Position numbers and translations under genes: made by a program
From: Herpetosiphon llansteffanensis
GTDB lineage: Bacteria; Chloroflexota; Chloroflexia; Chloroflexales; Herpetosiphonaceae
DNA: 58,827 nt
Direction of reading: 5' to 3'
Assembly: GCF_003205875.1 (NCBI RefSeq)
Contig: NZ_PUBZ01000098.1
Coordinates: forward strand, 1-58,827
The notes under the pieces: model-generated
Told to the model about the DNA's origin: nothing
The model's database searches: none
Seen by the model: only the letters and a program-made list of their open reading frames with translations
Shown here: positions 1 through 8,774 of the stretch, one piece after another
Numbering within the stretch: the stretch's first letter is position 1
Layout: the number at the start of each line of letters is the position of its first letter

Positions 1-541
1 GTTTCTCACCAAGGAATTGGGGGAGAGCTACGGTGTTAAAGCCCCTCGCCCGCGCACGGGAGAGGGGTTGGGGTGAGGGGATCAGGCGGTTGTTAACCTG
101 ATGTACCAGTACATCTATGGTCTAGCGGAAGATCGATGGGATTTCCCGTCAATCGTTCAGCCAAAAGCCAATAGCCAATAGCCATCGTTCGCTGCGCCTC
201 TGCGTTAAACCAACAGGTATTTAACAGCTCGCGATAACCCCCAAGCCGCTAAAGCTTTAGCGGCTTGGGGGTTGTTGTGGTTAATCGACCAGACCAAACT
301 ATCAATCCTCTTCATATGGCGCAATGTCAAAATACTAAAAATAGCGCCAAAGTACGAAATTATAGGCTCCACATATGTGATATTATCTGCAATCGAAAAT
401 AGATACATATATCATTAACTATCTACATTATTTACCCCATAAAGCATGACGTTCCAGCCCGACAGATCTTCTAATTGATTAGTAGATCGCTTTTGGTTGC
501 CATTTTTACGTTTGTTCAAGCTTTTAGTGTTGGAGAAAGTA
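1..541. repeat. Intergenic repeat block upstream of the GT87-like gene
   Basis: I see no credible gene here. Positions about 36-209 are one copy of a composite intergenic repeat: a GC-rich hairpin unit (cccctcgcccg ... gaggggttggggtgagggg) followed by a conserved tail containing 'ctagcggaagatcg'. A close copy in the same orientation lies at about 2031-2218, and inverted relatives occur near 23640-23830 and 58620-58827. The segment also holds a perfect palindrome at 236-273. The possible 67-aa reverse ORF at 205-408 runs through that palindrome and has no ribosome binding site or recognisable domain. Confidence 0.75.
236..273. terminator. Perfect 38-bp palindrome, terminator or cruciform
   Basis: The two arms, centred on aaagcttt, are perfectly complementary over 19 bp each, with GC-rich outer ends (aaccccc/gggggtt). 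There is no clear T-run on either side, so intrinsic termination is possible but unproven. It may instead be another repeat-derived hairpin. Confidence 0.45.
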
Positions 542-1873
542 ATGAGGAAACTAATGAGGCTAAATCTGCTTAAAACCATGGATTATCGGGGATCTCCTAT
601 CATAATGGTGCTTGGTATCGGTACATGCTGCTTGGCTGTTTTAGGCTTATTGACAGCATTTCCGGCATTTATCAATCGGGTTCATCAATATGATTTTACC
701 TGCTACTACATGGGCGCTTACGTGCTTAACCATCATGAACCACTGTATCGCGAGTTATACCCCGTAATTGAGCCACGGATCGATGGATTACCATATTCGC
801 CCTATATTTACCCACCTTTTTTTGCCTCCTTGCTTCGACCTCTTGCAACAATTGCGATCAGACCAGCGCAAACGCTTTGGTTATGGATTAATCTGGGGCT
901 GTTGATTGTGGGTTGGCGTTGGTTACTGCGCTTAATCACACTTTCGCTTGGTCAAGCGTATCTGTTATTAGGTTTTCTTATCCTGTTTCCACCATTGTAT
1001 GAAACCTTAATCTTAGGCCAAGTGAATCTGATTTTATTTGGCTTAGTGCTTGGGTGTTTACTGTTATTGCGCAGGCCATCAACCTCAGCATGGGTCGATA
1101 TTTTAGCAGGCAGCTTAATCGGCATTGCTGGGGTTATTAAGATTTACCCGCTTGCTTTTGGTTTGATTTTTATCATCCATCGACGCTATCGGGCAATTGC
1201 AGGCGTGATTGGGGGAATAATGGCCGCAATCGGGGTTGGGATATGGCTTGGAGGTGGTTGGCAAAATACGATCATCTTCTTTACCGAGATTATGCCAAAC
1301 CTGCGGCATTTATCAAATATTATTGATCAATCGATCTGGCCATTTAGCAAACGGCTCTTCCAAGAACATAATTATATCTATCAATATCACAATCAGGTTA
1401 TATACTTAACGCTTAAGCCATTGATCAATGCGCCACTGCTTGCGCCAATTGTGGCAGTAATCCTTGCAAGTACGATTGGAATCCCATCAATTAAGTATTT
1501 TTTCGCACGCTGGCGTGGTGATTCAAATGCTGATCTGCTGTGGTTTGACCTTGGCCTGATTATTAGCTTAACCCTCTTATGCTTTCCGGTTGTTCATAAT
1601 CATTATCTGTTTTTGTTAGTTATCCCCATGGCGTGGCTGATGAATCATGCGCGAAGCCTAGCATCCAACCAACGCCAATGGCTTTGGCTCGGTTTACTTA
1701 TGAGCCTCCTACCATTGGTAATTGAACGCTTTTGGCGCTTTTTGCTCGACCAAGCGCCTACACCAATCTTCTTGAGCTTCGGCTTTATCTCAAATGTGAT
1801 CCTATGGGCGTTATTAATCTATTATCGCCCAATTAAGCCTATCTCAGCCCAACCTTATCACCAACAAGCCTAA
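542..1873 (+). CDS. GT87-like (DUF2029) polyprenol-phosphate mannosyltransferase family membrane protein
   Basis: This 443-aa polytopic membrane protein has about ten hydrophobic segments and short loops. An acidic first extracytoplasmic region holds the YPPFFA-type motif typical of GT-C fold glycosyltransferases of the GT87/DUF2029 kind, which use a polyprenyl-phosphate sugar on the outer membrane face. The family assignment rests on hydropathy and the Y-P-P-F signature; sugar and acceptor cannot be deduced. A TTG at 497 is in frame, but ATG 542 is preceded by GGAGA at a 5-nt distance and gives a cleaner N-terminus. The gene is a monocistron between two repeat blocks. Confidence 0.7.
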   Translation: MRKLMRLNLLKTMDYRGSPIIMVLGIGTCCLAVLGLLTAFPAFINRVHQYDFTCYYMGAYVLNHHEPLYRELYPVIEPRIDGLPYSPYIYPPFFASLLRPLATIAIRPAQTLWLWINLGLLIVGWRWLLRLITLSLGQAYLLLGFLILFPPLYETLILGQVNLILFGLVLGCLLLLRRPSTSAWVDILAGSLIGIAGVIKIYPLAFGLIFIIHRRYRAIAGVIGGIMAAIGVGIWLGGGWQNTIIFFTEIMPNLRHLSNIIDQSIWPFSKRLFQEHNYIYQYHNQVIYLTLKPLINAPLLAPIVAVILASTIGIPSIKYFFARWRGDSNADLLWFDLGLIISLTLLCFPVVHNHYLFLLVIPMAWLMNHARSLASNQRQWLWLGLLMSLLPLVIERFWRFLLDQAPTPIFLSFGFISNVILWALLIYYRPIKPISAQPYHQQA

Positions 1874-2236
1874 ATACCATGGTTGATGCAGAGCACGGCT
1901 ATAGGCTAGTGGCTATTTGTAATGGTTCATTGGATTAACAACGAGGAGCATGCCCTCACCCCCAGCTCCTCTCCCACTGCACGCGGGCGAGGGGAGCCGA
2001 CTATTTCACTATCCATTGCGCCAAAATCGCCGATTAAAGCCCCGCGCCCGCGCCACGGGCGAGGGGTTGGGGTGAGGGGATCAGGCGGTTGTTAACGTGA
2101 TAAACCAGTACAGCTATTGGCTAGCGGAAGATCGGTGGGATTTCCCGCCAATCGTTCATCCAAAAGCCACTAGCCCACAGCCTATAGCCCTTCGTGCTCT
2201 GCGCCTCTGCGTTAAAACCTGACCCTGACCCCTCGT
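1874..2236. repeat. Intergenic repeats between the GT87-like gene and murF-alr
   Basis: About 1945-2000 holds a GC-rich hairpin module (ccctcacccccagctcctct ... gggcgagggg). About 2031-2218 holds a second copy of the composite repeat found at 36-209, with the same order of hairpin, 'atcaggcggttgttaac' and 'ctagcggaagatcg' blocks. No gene is seen. Confidence 0.75.
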
Positions 2237-4792
2237 TTAGCGTTCGGCGAAATGCTCAACTGGCTCACGGGGCACGCGCGGCAATATCGCCGAAACCACT
2301 TCATAGGCATTTGTGCCCAACCACGCAGCCACTTCTTCGGCGCGAATGCGATCAGCGCCCTGTTGACCAATGAGTACCACCTGATCGCCACGCTGCACAT
2401 GCTCCAGCTCGGTTACATCGATCATAGCATAATCCATACAAACGCGGCCAACGACTGGCACACGTCGGCCATGAATCAGCACTTCGCGCCATGGTTGGGG
2501 CGCACGCCGAAAACCGTCTGCATAGCCAACCGGAATCGTCGCAATCTGCGATGGGCGCTTGGTAACAAAGGTGCAGCCATAGGAGATTGGGCTACCAGCC
2601 GCCAGTTGGCGCACTTGGGCGACTTCGGTCTGAAACTCCAAAACTGGTTGTAAGCCCAAACGCACATCGCTGCTTGGGTCGATACCATACAAGCCAATGC
2701 CTGCCCGCACCATATCGTAGCGCGCACTGGGATGAGCCATGGCTGCGGCACTATTGGCGGCATGCACCACTGGCGGGCGTAATCCTCGCGCAGTTAATTG
2801 ATCAAGTACCTGCTGAAAGCGCTGTTGTTGCAGTTCAAAAAAGCTGGCATCAGCTTCATCTGCATTGGCAAAATGGGTAAAAATGCCCACCACTTCAATG
2901 CCCGCCAAGCTATTCAGCCATGCGATAAAATCCACAGCTTGCTCGATTGCCAAACCAAGCCGTGCCATGCCAGTATCGATTTTAATATGCACTTGGGCTT
3001 TGATGCCCAAGGCGCTGGCTTGTTCATGCAACGATTGGGCAACATGGCGATCAAACAACGCCACGCTAATCCGATTGAGCAATACTTCGCGCATTTGCCA
3101 AGCTGGCGTATAGCCCAAAATCAAAATCGGCGCAGCAATATCTGCTTGACGCAAATGTAAGGCTTCGCCCAAGGTTGCCACCGCCAATTCGCTTGCGCCA
3201 TGCAACAGCACCGTGCGCGCCGAACGCACTGCACCATGGCCGTAGGCATCTGCTTTGAGCACCGCCATCAGCGGCACACCAGCTGCTTGGCGAATCGCCT
3301 GCACATTCGCGGCCAAGGCATCCAGATCGATGCGCACCGTTGTTGGCCGATCGGGCAGGCCAATCCGTACATTGCGCCACACATGCTCTTGGCGCACCAA
3401 GACTTGGCGCGGATCGCTTGCTGCGGCCAATAATCCAGCCACCACATGTTCCATGCGCGCTTCGGCAGCACCCTTCACCAACACCAAATCGCCTGCACCA
3501 AGATCGCTTGGCACTGCTGCTAAGGCCGCCGCCGCGCTATGCACGCTGATGGTGTTAATGTGATAACCGTTGGTTAAGCTTAGTTCACGTGCTCGATTGG
3601 CCGCGAGCGCAGCTTGATCGCCTTTGGTAATTAAGAGATCAACATGCTCGGCGGCAGTTTGGCCCACTTGTTGATGAAAATGAGGACTGGCAGCACCCAA
3701 TTCAGCCATATCGCCCAGAATTGCAATCCGGCGACGGGCTGGCAACGAGCCAAGCGTTTGCAGCGCAGCATACACCGATTCGGGGGCAGCATTAAAGGTA
3801 TCATCAATAATTATTGCGCCATTGCGCCCCGCCAACGGGTTGAAACGGCCATGCGCTGGGGTTAAATTGGCCAAGGCTGCCTGCATTTCGGCCAAACTCA
3901 GGCCCGCAACATAGCCAACCGCAAGCGCAAACGCCGCCGCCTGCACACTTGGCACGCCACTTGCTGAAAGTTGAATGCGTTCAGGGGCATGTTCAGGTAT
4001 GTGGATAGTAAAACGGGTTGTCTGAACGGTGCTGGTCACATCGCTCCAACGAATTTCGCACGCTGCATTCTGCCCAACCCGCAGAAGGCGAGCGTGCGTT
4101 TGTTCAGCCATTGCAGCCACAAGGGGATCATCGCCATTCAAGATTGCGTAACCGTGGGCGGGTAACTGTTGAATAATAGCGGCCTTTTCGTGGGCAATTG
4201 CGGCTTGCGAGCCAAAGGCCCCAAAATGTGCCGAACCAACATTGGTGACAATGCCAATCTCCGGTGGAAACAGCTGACAGAGCTGGCTAATCTCGCCTGG
4301 ATGATCGGCTCCAAACTCTAAAACTGCCCATTGCTGAGCCGCAAGCTCGGCCATAGTTACCGACAACCCTAAATCGGCATTGAACGACCGTGGGCTGCGC
4401 AGCACTGCGTAACGGCTCGCTAAAACGTGAGCAACCGCCCGTTTGGTCGAGGTTTTGCCAACGCTGCCAGTAATCGCCACCGTGCGCGGCGCATGCTTGG
4501 CAAATTGGGCTTTGGCCCAACGCCGTAACAAGCTCAAGGGATCGTCACAGGTCAAGACACTAATCGCTGCTGGGATGACGCTTGGTGCATATTGACAGAC
4601 AATCCCTGTCGCGCCAGCGGCAATGGCATCGCGAATAAATCCATGGCCATCAGCCCGCGCTGTTTGCAGCGCAATAAATAGATCACCAGTTCGGGCGAGA
4701 CGCGAGTCATACGCCCAACCTGACCATTGTATCTGGTCGCCAGCCTGCGCTAGGTGCGCTCCGGCGGCAATTAAATCTATAACATGAATCAT
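2237..4792 (-). CDS. Bifunctional MurF / alanine racemase
   Basis: This 851-aa fusion joins two consecutive-need enzymes of peptidoglycan synthesis. Residues 1 to about 460 are UDP-MurNAc-tripeptide:D-Ala-D-Ala ligase: the ATP P-loop GSVGKTS is at about 109-115, followed by the Mur-ligase motifs NGDDP and DDTFNAAPES. From about 485 to the end it is a PLP alanine racemase with catalytic lysine in VLKADAYGHGA (Lys about 513), the SYGCTF catalytic tyrosine motif and RAGIGLYGIDP. The linked enzymes supply D-Ala and then ligate D-Ala-D-Ala. ATG 4792 was chosen over the longer frame (4819) because AGGA lies six bases upstream. MurF-Alr fusions are known in Bacteroidetes; function here is assigned with high confidence. 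The flanks are repeat DNA and a divergent HTH gene. Confidence 0.93.
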   Translation of the reverse strand: MIHVIDLIAAGAHLAQAGDQIQWSGWAYDSRLARTGDLFIALQTARADGHGFIRDAIAAGATGIVCQYAPSVIPAAISVLTCDDPLSLLRRWAKAQFAKHAPRTVAITGSVGKTSTKRAVAHVLASRYAVLRSPRSFNADLGLSVTMAELAAQQWAVLEFGADHPGEISQLCQLFPPEIGIVTNVGSAHFGAFGSQAAIAHEKAAIIQQLPAHGYAILNGDDPLVAAMAEQTHARLLRVGQNAACEIRWSDVTSTVQTTRFTIHIPEHAPERIQLSASGVPSVQAAAFALAVGYVAGLSLAEMQAALANLTPAHGRFNPLAGRNGAIIIDDTFNAAPESVYAALQTLGSLPARRRIAILGDMAELGAASPHFHQQVGQTAAEHVDLLITKGDQAALAANRARELSLTNGYHINTISVHSAAAALAAVPSDLGAGDLVLVKGAAEARMEHVVAGLLAAASDPRQVLVRQEHVWRNVRIGLPDRPTTVRIDLDALAANVQAIRQAAGVPLMAVLKADAYGHGAVRSARTVLLHGASELAVATLGEALHLRQADIAAPILILGYTPAWQMREVLLNRISVALFDRHVAQSLHEQASALGIKAQVHIKIDTGMARLGLAIEQAVDFIAWLNSLAGIEVVGIFTHFANADEADASFFELQQQRFQQVLDQLTARGLRPPVVHAANSAAAMAHPSARYDMVRAGIGLYGIDPSSDVRLGLQPVLEFQTEVAQVRQLAAGSPISYGCTFVTKRPSQIATIPVGYADGFRRAPQPWREVLIHGRRVPVVGRVCMDYAMIDVTELEHVQRGDQVVLIGQQGADRIRAEEVAAWLGTNAYEVVSAILPRVPREPVEHFAER

Positions 4793-4951
4793 GAAATTCC
4801 TACTCAACATACAACCCAACCACGTTGGTTGGGCCAGCGATCGACAGCCGCGTATCCCACATGGCTTCCCTACTTATGGGGATGCATTATAGCCAAAATT
4901 GGCGACCTTCGTCCTATCAGGATATGTGCATAGCGCCAAGTAGAACGGTTG

Positions 4952-4957
4952 TATAAT
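4952..4957 (+). promoter_or_regulatory. -10 element of the HTH gene
   Basis: A perfect TATAAT lies 41 bp upstream of the ATG of the small HTH gene. No convincing -35 hexamer is present at the usual distance, so this is a partial promoter prediction. Confidence 0.4.
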
Positions 4958-4998
4958 CGCAGTGTGTGTTGGTATTTTATCTCGTGGAGGGATGTTTT

Positions 4999-5211
4999 AT
5001 GCAACGGATTCGAGTAGTGCTACGCGAAGTGGCGCAACAAAAGGGTTTCAACATCACATCACTAGCCGACGCAGCCAAAGTCAACCCCGAAACGGTTCGC
5101 AAACTGTGGCACGATGAATCGAAGCGCATCGACCGCGAGAACCTTGAGAAAATCGCGAACGCGCTGCAAGTTAGCCCGCTGATGCTTCTCTCAGTCGGCG
5201 GTAAAGACTAA
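4999..5211 (+). CDS. Small XRE-type (Cro/C1) helix-turn-helix protein
   Basis: This 70-aa protein is essentially a single HTH domain. The first helices (LREVAQQKGFNITSLADAAK) are followed by a recognition helix around NPETVRKLWHDE and the closing ENLEKIANALQVSPLMLL typical of HTH_XRE/HTH_26 proteins. The start at ATG 4999 is supported by GGAGGG seven bases upstream; the in-frame TTG at 4966 is not supported. It probably binds DNA as a stand-alone regulator; its target is unknown. It sits next to a structured RNA candidate and a DUF3800 pseudogene, so it may belong to the same small accessory islet. Confidence 0.85.
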   Translation: MQRIRVVLREVAQQKGFNITSLADAAKVNPETVRKLWHDESKRIDRENLEKIANALQVSPLMLLSVGGKD

Positions 5212-5251
5212 GAAACAATGAAGGTCGGGATACCCCGACCTTCATTGTTTC
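5212..5251 (+). terminator. Hairpin after the HTH gene
   Basis: A perfect 18-bp stem (gaaacaatgaaggtcggg and its complement) with a 4-nt loop begins at the stop codon of the HTH gene. Its 3' arm ends in ttgtttc rather than a clean T-run, so it is a strong hairpin and a probable but not ideal intrinsic terminator. Confidence 0.7.
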
Positions 5252-5278
5252 TAGTAGTAGAATATTCGGCACATTTCA

Positions 5279-5307
5279 TTGACAGCGAGGGGTAGCCATG
5301 CTATGAT
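5279..5307 (+). promoter_or_regulatory. Consensus sigma-70 promoter for the structured RNA
   Basis: TTGACA (5279-5284) and TATGAT (5302-5307) are separated by exactly 17 bp. A transcript would start near 5314, immediately before the branched inverted-repeat structure at 5320-5400. No start codon or coding ORF follows on this strand, which argues that the promoter drives a small non-coding RNA. Confidence 0.65.
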
Positions 5308-5313
5308 CGCAGT

Positions 5314-5405
5314 ATCTAAAAAATTTGCTCCATTATATGCGAAAGTCGGCTCCATGCCGTGCGCTCGGTAAACGAGCCTAGCTATAATGGAGCAATTTTA
5401 TTTAA
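5314..5405 (+). ncRNA. Candidate structured small RNA beside a DUF3800 gene
   Basis: A perfect 13-bp outer stem (5325-5337 with 5383-5395) encloses two small hairpins: CGGC/GCCG with a 5-nt loop (5347-5359) and GCTCG/CGAGC with a 5-nt loop (5363-5377). Together they make a three-way junction. The 3' arm runs into ttttattt, a usable terminator tail. A consensus promoter lies directly upstream. The RNA overlaps the 3' end of the convergent DUF3800 gene. The reverse strand also gives a hairpin with a T6 tail, so the element could alternatively be that gene's terminator. From memory, a series of conserved RNA structures has been described next to DUF3800 genes (the 'DUF3800' RNA motifs of Weinberg and colleagues); whether this matches any of them needs a covariance-model search. 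Confidence 0.6.
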
Positions 5406-6157
5406 CTCAAAACTATTTTTTCGATCATAAAATTTTTCACGTTCTCTTGCTTTTGTATCGTATAAATCGAAAATGAGGCTAATTTTTGAACGAACAATAT
5501 CAATATACCGAATTTCACGATAGATAAATGCTCGCTGAACTGCCCAATTCATATAATCAATAATTGAGAGACAAGGCTCAGAGCTAGGAGTTTGCGCGTA
5601 GATATGGCGTTGGCTATTCATTATTCGATTATTTTTTTGCTCAAACCTCGTAACAGCTTCATTAATTGCACTAGTGAGCGGTTCTTGGCGAGTACTGGAA
5701 CCACGCTGAGAGAAATAAATATGATTTGTATGATGCAAATGCAAATTGTTCTGAAATAAAACACTCACGAGATGATGATAAAATTGAAGTTCTTTCGCTT
5801 GAAAGTTATTGCGAAAAACTTTTTCTACTTTTCGGGCAACTACAAATTGAGCACTAAATTCCATCGTCGCAATCTCTTCAAAAAAGCTATCGCGAATTTG
5901 GGCCACATCATTCTTTGCGTGCAGTGCCTTCTTGGTTTTAGCCAATGATGGAATCTGTTGATATTCAGGCTTATTCACAATCGTTTGCTGAAATTGACGA
6001 ACATGGCTACGCAAGCGTGCTGGATCAGCAGTTTTGATAAAGCCAAGGATTAGTATTTTGAGCATCCTTGTTCACCAACAATTAAATTGCCACGTTTATC
6101 GTAAAAAGTCGGATCACCAGATTCATCTACGAAAAAATAACAATCATTTACTTTCAT
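5382..6157 (-). pseudogene. DUF3800 domain protein, frameshifted
   Basis: The intact downstream frame is 227 codons beginning MLKILILGF. Upstream, in another frame, ATG 6157 starts a peptide with the family's N-terminal hallmark (VDESGDPTFYDKRG, then NLIVGEQGCSK) that reaches a stop just past the junction. Adding one base to the AAAA run at 6056-6059 (TTTT on the plus strand) would join both parts into one protein of about 258 aa. DUF3800 has an RNase H-like fold; its cellular role is poorly known. The upstream start is supported by GAGG nine bases before ATG 6157. The gene is visibly richer in A+T than its neighbours, suggesting transfer. It may be a genuine pseudogene, or one base may be miscalled. 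Confidence 0.85.
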
Positions 6158-6278
6158 TTCGCCCATCCTCGTAATTCGATCGTTTACCATCATTGCTAAA
6201 GTTGTGGGCTGAACAAGCTATAGTTGTAACCCATAGTCATTCAGCCCGCAAAAAATTCAATTCAGTAGAATATTCAGC

Positions 6279-8774
6279 TTAAAGGAAATCGATTTCGCAC
6301 GCACCTGACATACAGGCCAATTCTTGCGCTGCCGTGGTCAAATCTTCTTCTTCGTAGCGATACACTTTCGAGAAGTCGATTGGCGGGAATTCGGCAGCGA
6401 GTTTTTCGTATTCTTCGCGGCCAATTTCCACATACGGCATTTGGGCATAATTGGCATCAAATGATGGCAAGAAGGCCATCCCACCAATTACCTCGCGGTT
6501 TTCCCAAATCCATTTCATCACTTCCATCACTTCATCGGGCTTGTAGGTAATCGTCACCGATGGATTATGTTCAGTCCAATTGAGTTTGTTTTGCAACCAA
6601 TAGTTACATTGCTCAATCGCGCCACGGCTATTGCGGGTAATCGCATTTTCTGGCGCTTTGACTGGGAAGTGCACAACCCAAGTCGTTGCATCATCACGGG
6701 TCTGGCCATTTTCAGGGTCCATCGGCACGCCAGCATCGCGCAACACTTTGTAAATTGGCGAGTGGGTGCTAACCCGCACGTTGCGAATGTAGTATGGTGC
6801 CCAGCGTGAGTGCAGACCCGAAGCACAATCCAGTAATTGGCTGCTGTTGCCACTTGGCTTGACACATGTGATCGATACTGATTGATTGATGCCCAGCTTT
6901 TCTGCATATTCGCGGTTAACTTCGACCGCAATTTCGAGCAAGCGGCGTTGTACTTCTGGATCTTGCGCCACTGTACTATCCATTTGGCCGGTGATGTCCA
7001 CGCCGAGCAAGCGTTCTTCTTGGCAGTTTTCCGACCATTGAGGCCGCAAACCTGGGAAGTGGGTCGCCATTGATTGGATGGTGCCAATAATCGTGGCAAC
7101 TTCGACTTTTTCGCGCAACGTTTCAAAGGTATCGTCGGCACGAGCAACCGCTGCCGTCAAATTACAAAACTGGTAAGGCCGCAGAATAATTTCGCCACCA
7201 AAACTGTTACCTGCTCTTGCGAGCCGCCACAACCATTTCTGTTGTGGTCTGCACCTTCAATTGGTTATACGTGCAGTTCAGAGTGCGTCACCAACTCAAT
7301 TGAGTTGCCCTTTGTCACTCGTTCGCGGCTTCCCTTGCGGGCGATCCGACGACGTTACCTACTTCTAGGCTTCCATCGTTATTCAGGGTTTTCCTAGGTT
7401 GTCACCAACTTAGGCCGCTAGGCTTAACGGATTCGTGCCATATTCGGCGGGCTTGCGACGGGCTGGGCGCATATCGATCGCGCTTTGGCGATTGAAAATG
7501 CCAGGTTCGCCGCGACCAGATTTCACCATCGTCAACACTTGCTCAATGATTTCGAGTTGGGTCAAACCACTAGCTGGCCAGACCGCTGAGTTATTGGCGT
7601 TCCAGCGTTGGCTATTTTCGCGGTCGAAATCACCATCTTTGGCAGTCAGCATATCGTGATCGTCGTAATCGAACAGACTGATCATTGCTGTACGCCGCAC
7701 GCCACCACTGACCGCTGCATTACCAACCGAGCACATAATATCGTGGGCATCGATTGAGCGCAGGAACGAGCCTTGGCGCGCCAAAACCCGTGAGCGAGCA
7801 AAATCGAGCATCTGGCGGAATGGCTCAGGCCCTGAAGCACGGCCACCTTTGATCCGCAATGGAGCGCCAGCAGGCCGCAATTGCGAAAGATCAAAACTAA
7901 CATCGTTGCCATCGAACCAGGTTTGCAAGCCAAAGCGCAGCGCATCGGCCCAGCCCTCAGCTGAATCTTCAACTACATATTGGGTGGCTGGCGCACCTGA
8001 TTGGCGCTTGACCCGTGGGAATTGCTCGATGTATTTGTGTTCGACCGAGAAGCCAACGCCACAACCGCTCATTGAAATAATCAAGGCTTCAACAAACGAA
8101 TCGATGCTATCGACTGGTAAATATGAGCAGTTGTAAATCGCAATATTGTTGCGGCGAGCAGCAGGCCCAGCCATCGCCAACAAGCGCATTGAAGGCATGG
8201 CACGCATTTCAAGAATCGCTTGGCGCACGCGGTTGTAGGTTGCGTCATCAAGCTTATTGTCAGAAATTTCGCGCAAGAAATTCACCGAGCGATCGACGGT
8301 TTCGATCCAGGTTTCGCGGCGGCCCAAATCGTAATCGAAGCGCGAATATTTATCGAAGAACTGGAATTTTTGCAACGGCGAAGGAAAATATTGGTCTGAT
8401 TCGGCAAAGGCATGGCGAATCGCTTCAGGCACAGGTCGTTGTTCACGCTTTTTGGCATGTTCGGCGCGATAGAGAATGTAGCTCTTGGCGGCATCAAACT
8501 CGCCAGCAGCTTGCAACATCACCTCAACTGTATCTTGCACAGCTTCGACAGTTGGCGTGGTGGTATATTTGGCAGCCAAAATATTGACCACCCGTTGGGC
8601 CAATTCGGCAACGGTGATATGTGGTTGACGGCCTAAACCAGCAAAACAGCGGGTTAAGGCACGTTCAATTCGGGCTACATCAAATGCCACTTCACGACCA
8701 TCACGCTTGATAATGGTGGCTGGCGGCGTTACTTGGCGGTCATCGAGCGGGGTCAAGGTGACCTGTTCCGTCAT
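6279..8774 (-). CDS. nrdJ: Adenosylcobalamin-dependent (class II) ribonucleotide reductase, intron-split
   Basis: It reduces ribonucleotides to deoxyribonucleotides using a B12 radical. Exon 1 runs 8774-7427 and exon 2 runs 7198-6279. Joined precisely, they give 756 codons in frame (755 aa) and restore the thiyl-radical motif GTNP-CGEI at Cys 450. An N-terminal ATP-cone (about 20-110) suggests allosteric control by ATP/dATP. The first redox cysteine is in IYNCSYLP (about 216) and the C-terminal shuttle pair is CMSGAC (745 and 750). Length and motifs resemble the monomeric Lactobacillus-type enzyme. ATG 8774 is preceded by AAAGGA. Without removal of the insertion, translation stops five codons after GTNP (7410). 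The promoter has tandem NrdR boxes. Confidence 0.9.
7199..7426 (-). other. Group I-like self-splicing intron in nrdJ (228 nt)
   Basis: The insertion separates base 1 from bases 2-3 of the radical cysteine codon. The boundaries fit group I rules: the 5' exon ends in U, the intron ends in G, and the exon end CCGU can pair with GCGG (7418-7415) through a terminal U-G wobble as P1. The intron carries several stems capped by GNRA loops: GUUG-GUGA-CAAC (7409-7398), CCC-GCAA-GGG, and GCUC-GCAA-GAGC near the 3' end (7224-7213). CUAGG/CCUAG could be P4. A 7-bp long-range pairing (7410-7404 with 7265-7259) lies inside CUGCAC/GUGCAG, as a P3/P7-type pseudoknot. I could not place P8, so the subgroup is unresolved. 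No ORF or homing endonuclease is present. Confidence 0.75.

Noticed and set aside
205-408. A 67-aa reverse ORF in the first intergenic region
   Set aside because: It crosses a perfect 38-bp palindrome, has no ribosome site and no recognisable domain.
5382-6157. Programmed frameshift or transcriptional slippage in the DUF3800 gene
   Set aside because: The A-run is only four bases long, too short for efficient slippage, and no slippery heptamer is present.
6554-7147. Large antiparallel/alternate-frame ORFs over nrdJ exon 2
   Set aside because: They are shadows of the reductase frame; composition and lack of motifs argue against coding.
7199-7426. An intein at the GTNP/CGEI site of the reductase
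   Set aside because: The insertion has in-frame stops, is too short, and lacks intein motifs; RNA-level removal fits far better.
7199-7426. A group II intron
   Set aside because: No GUGYG start, no domain V hairpin and no AY end; the junction bases match group I instead.
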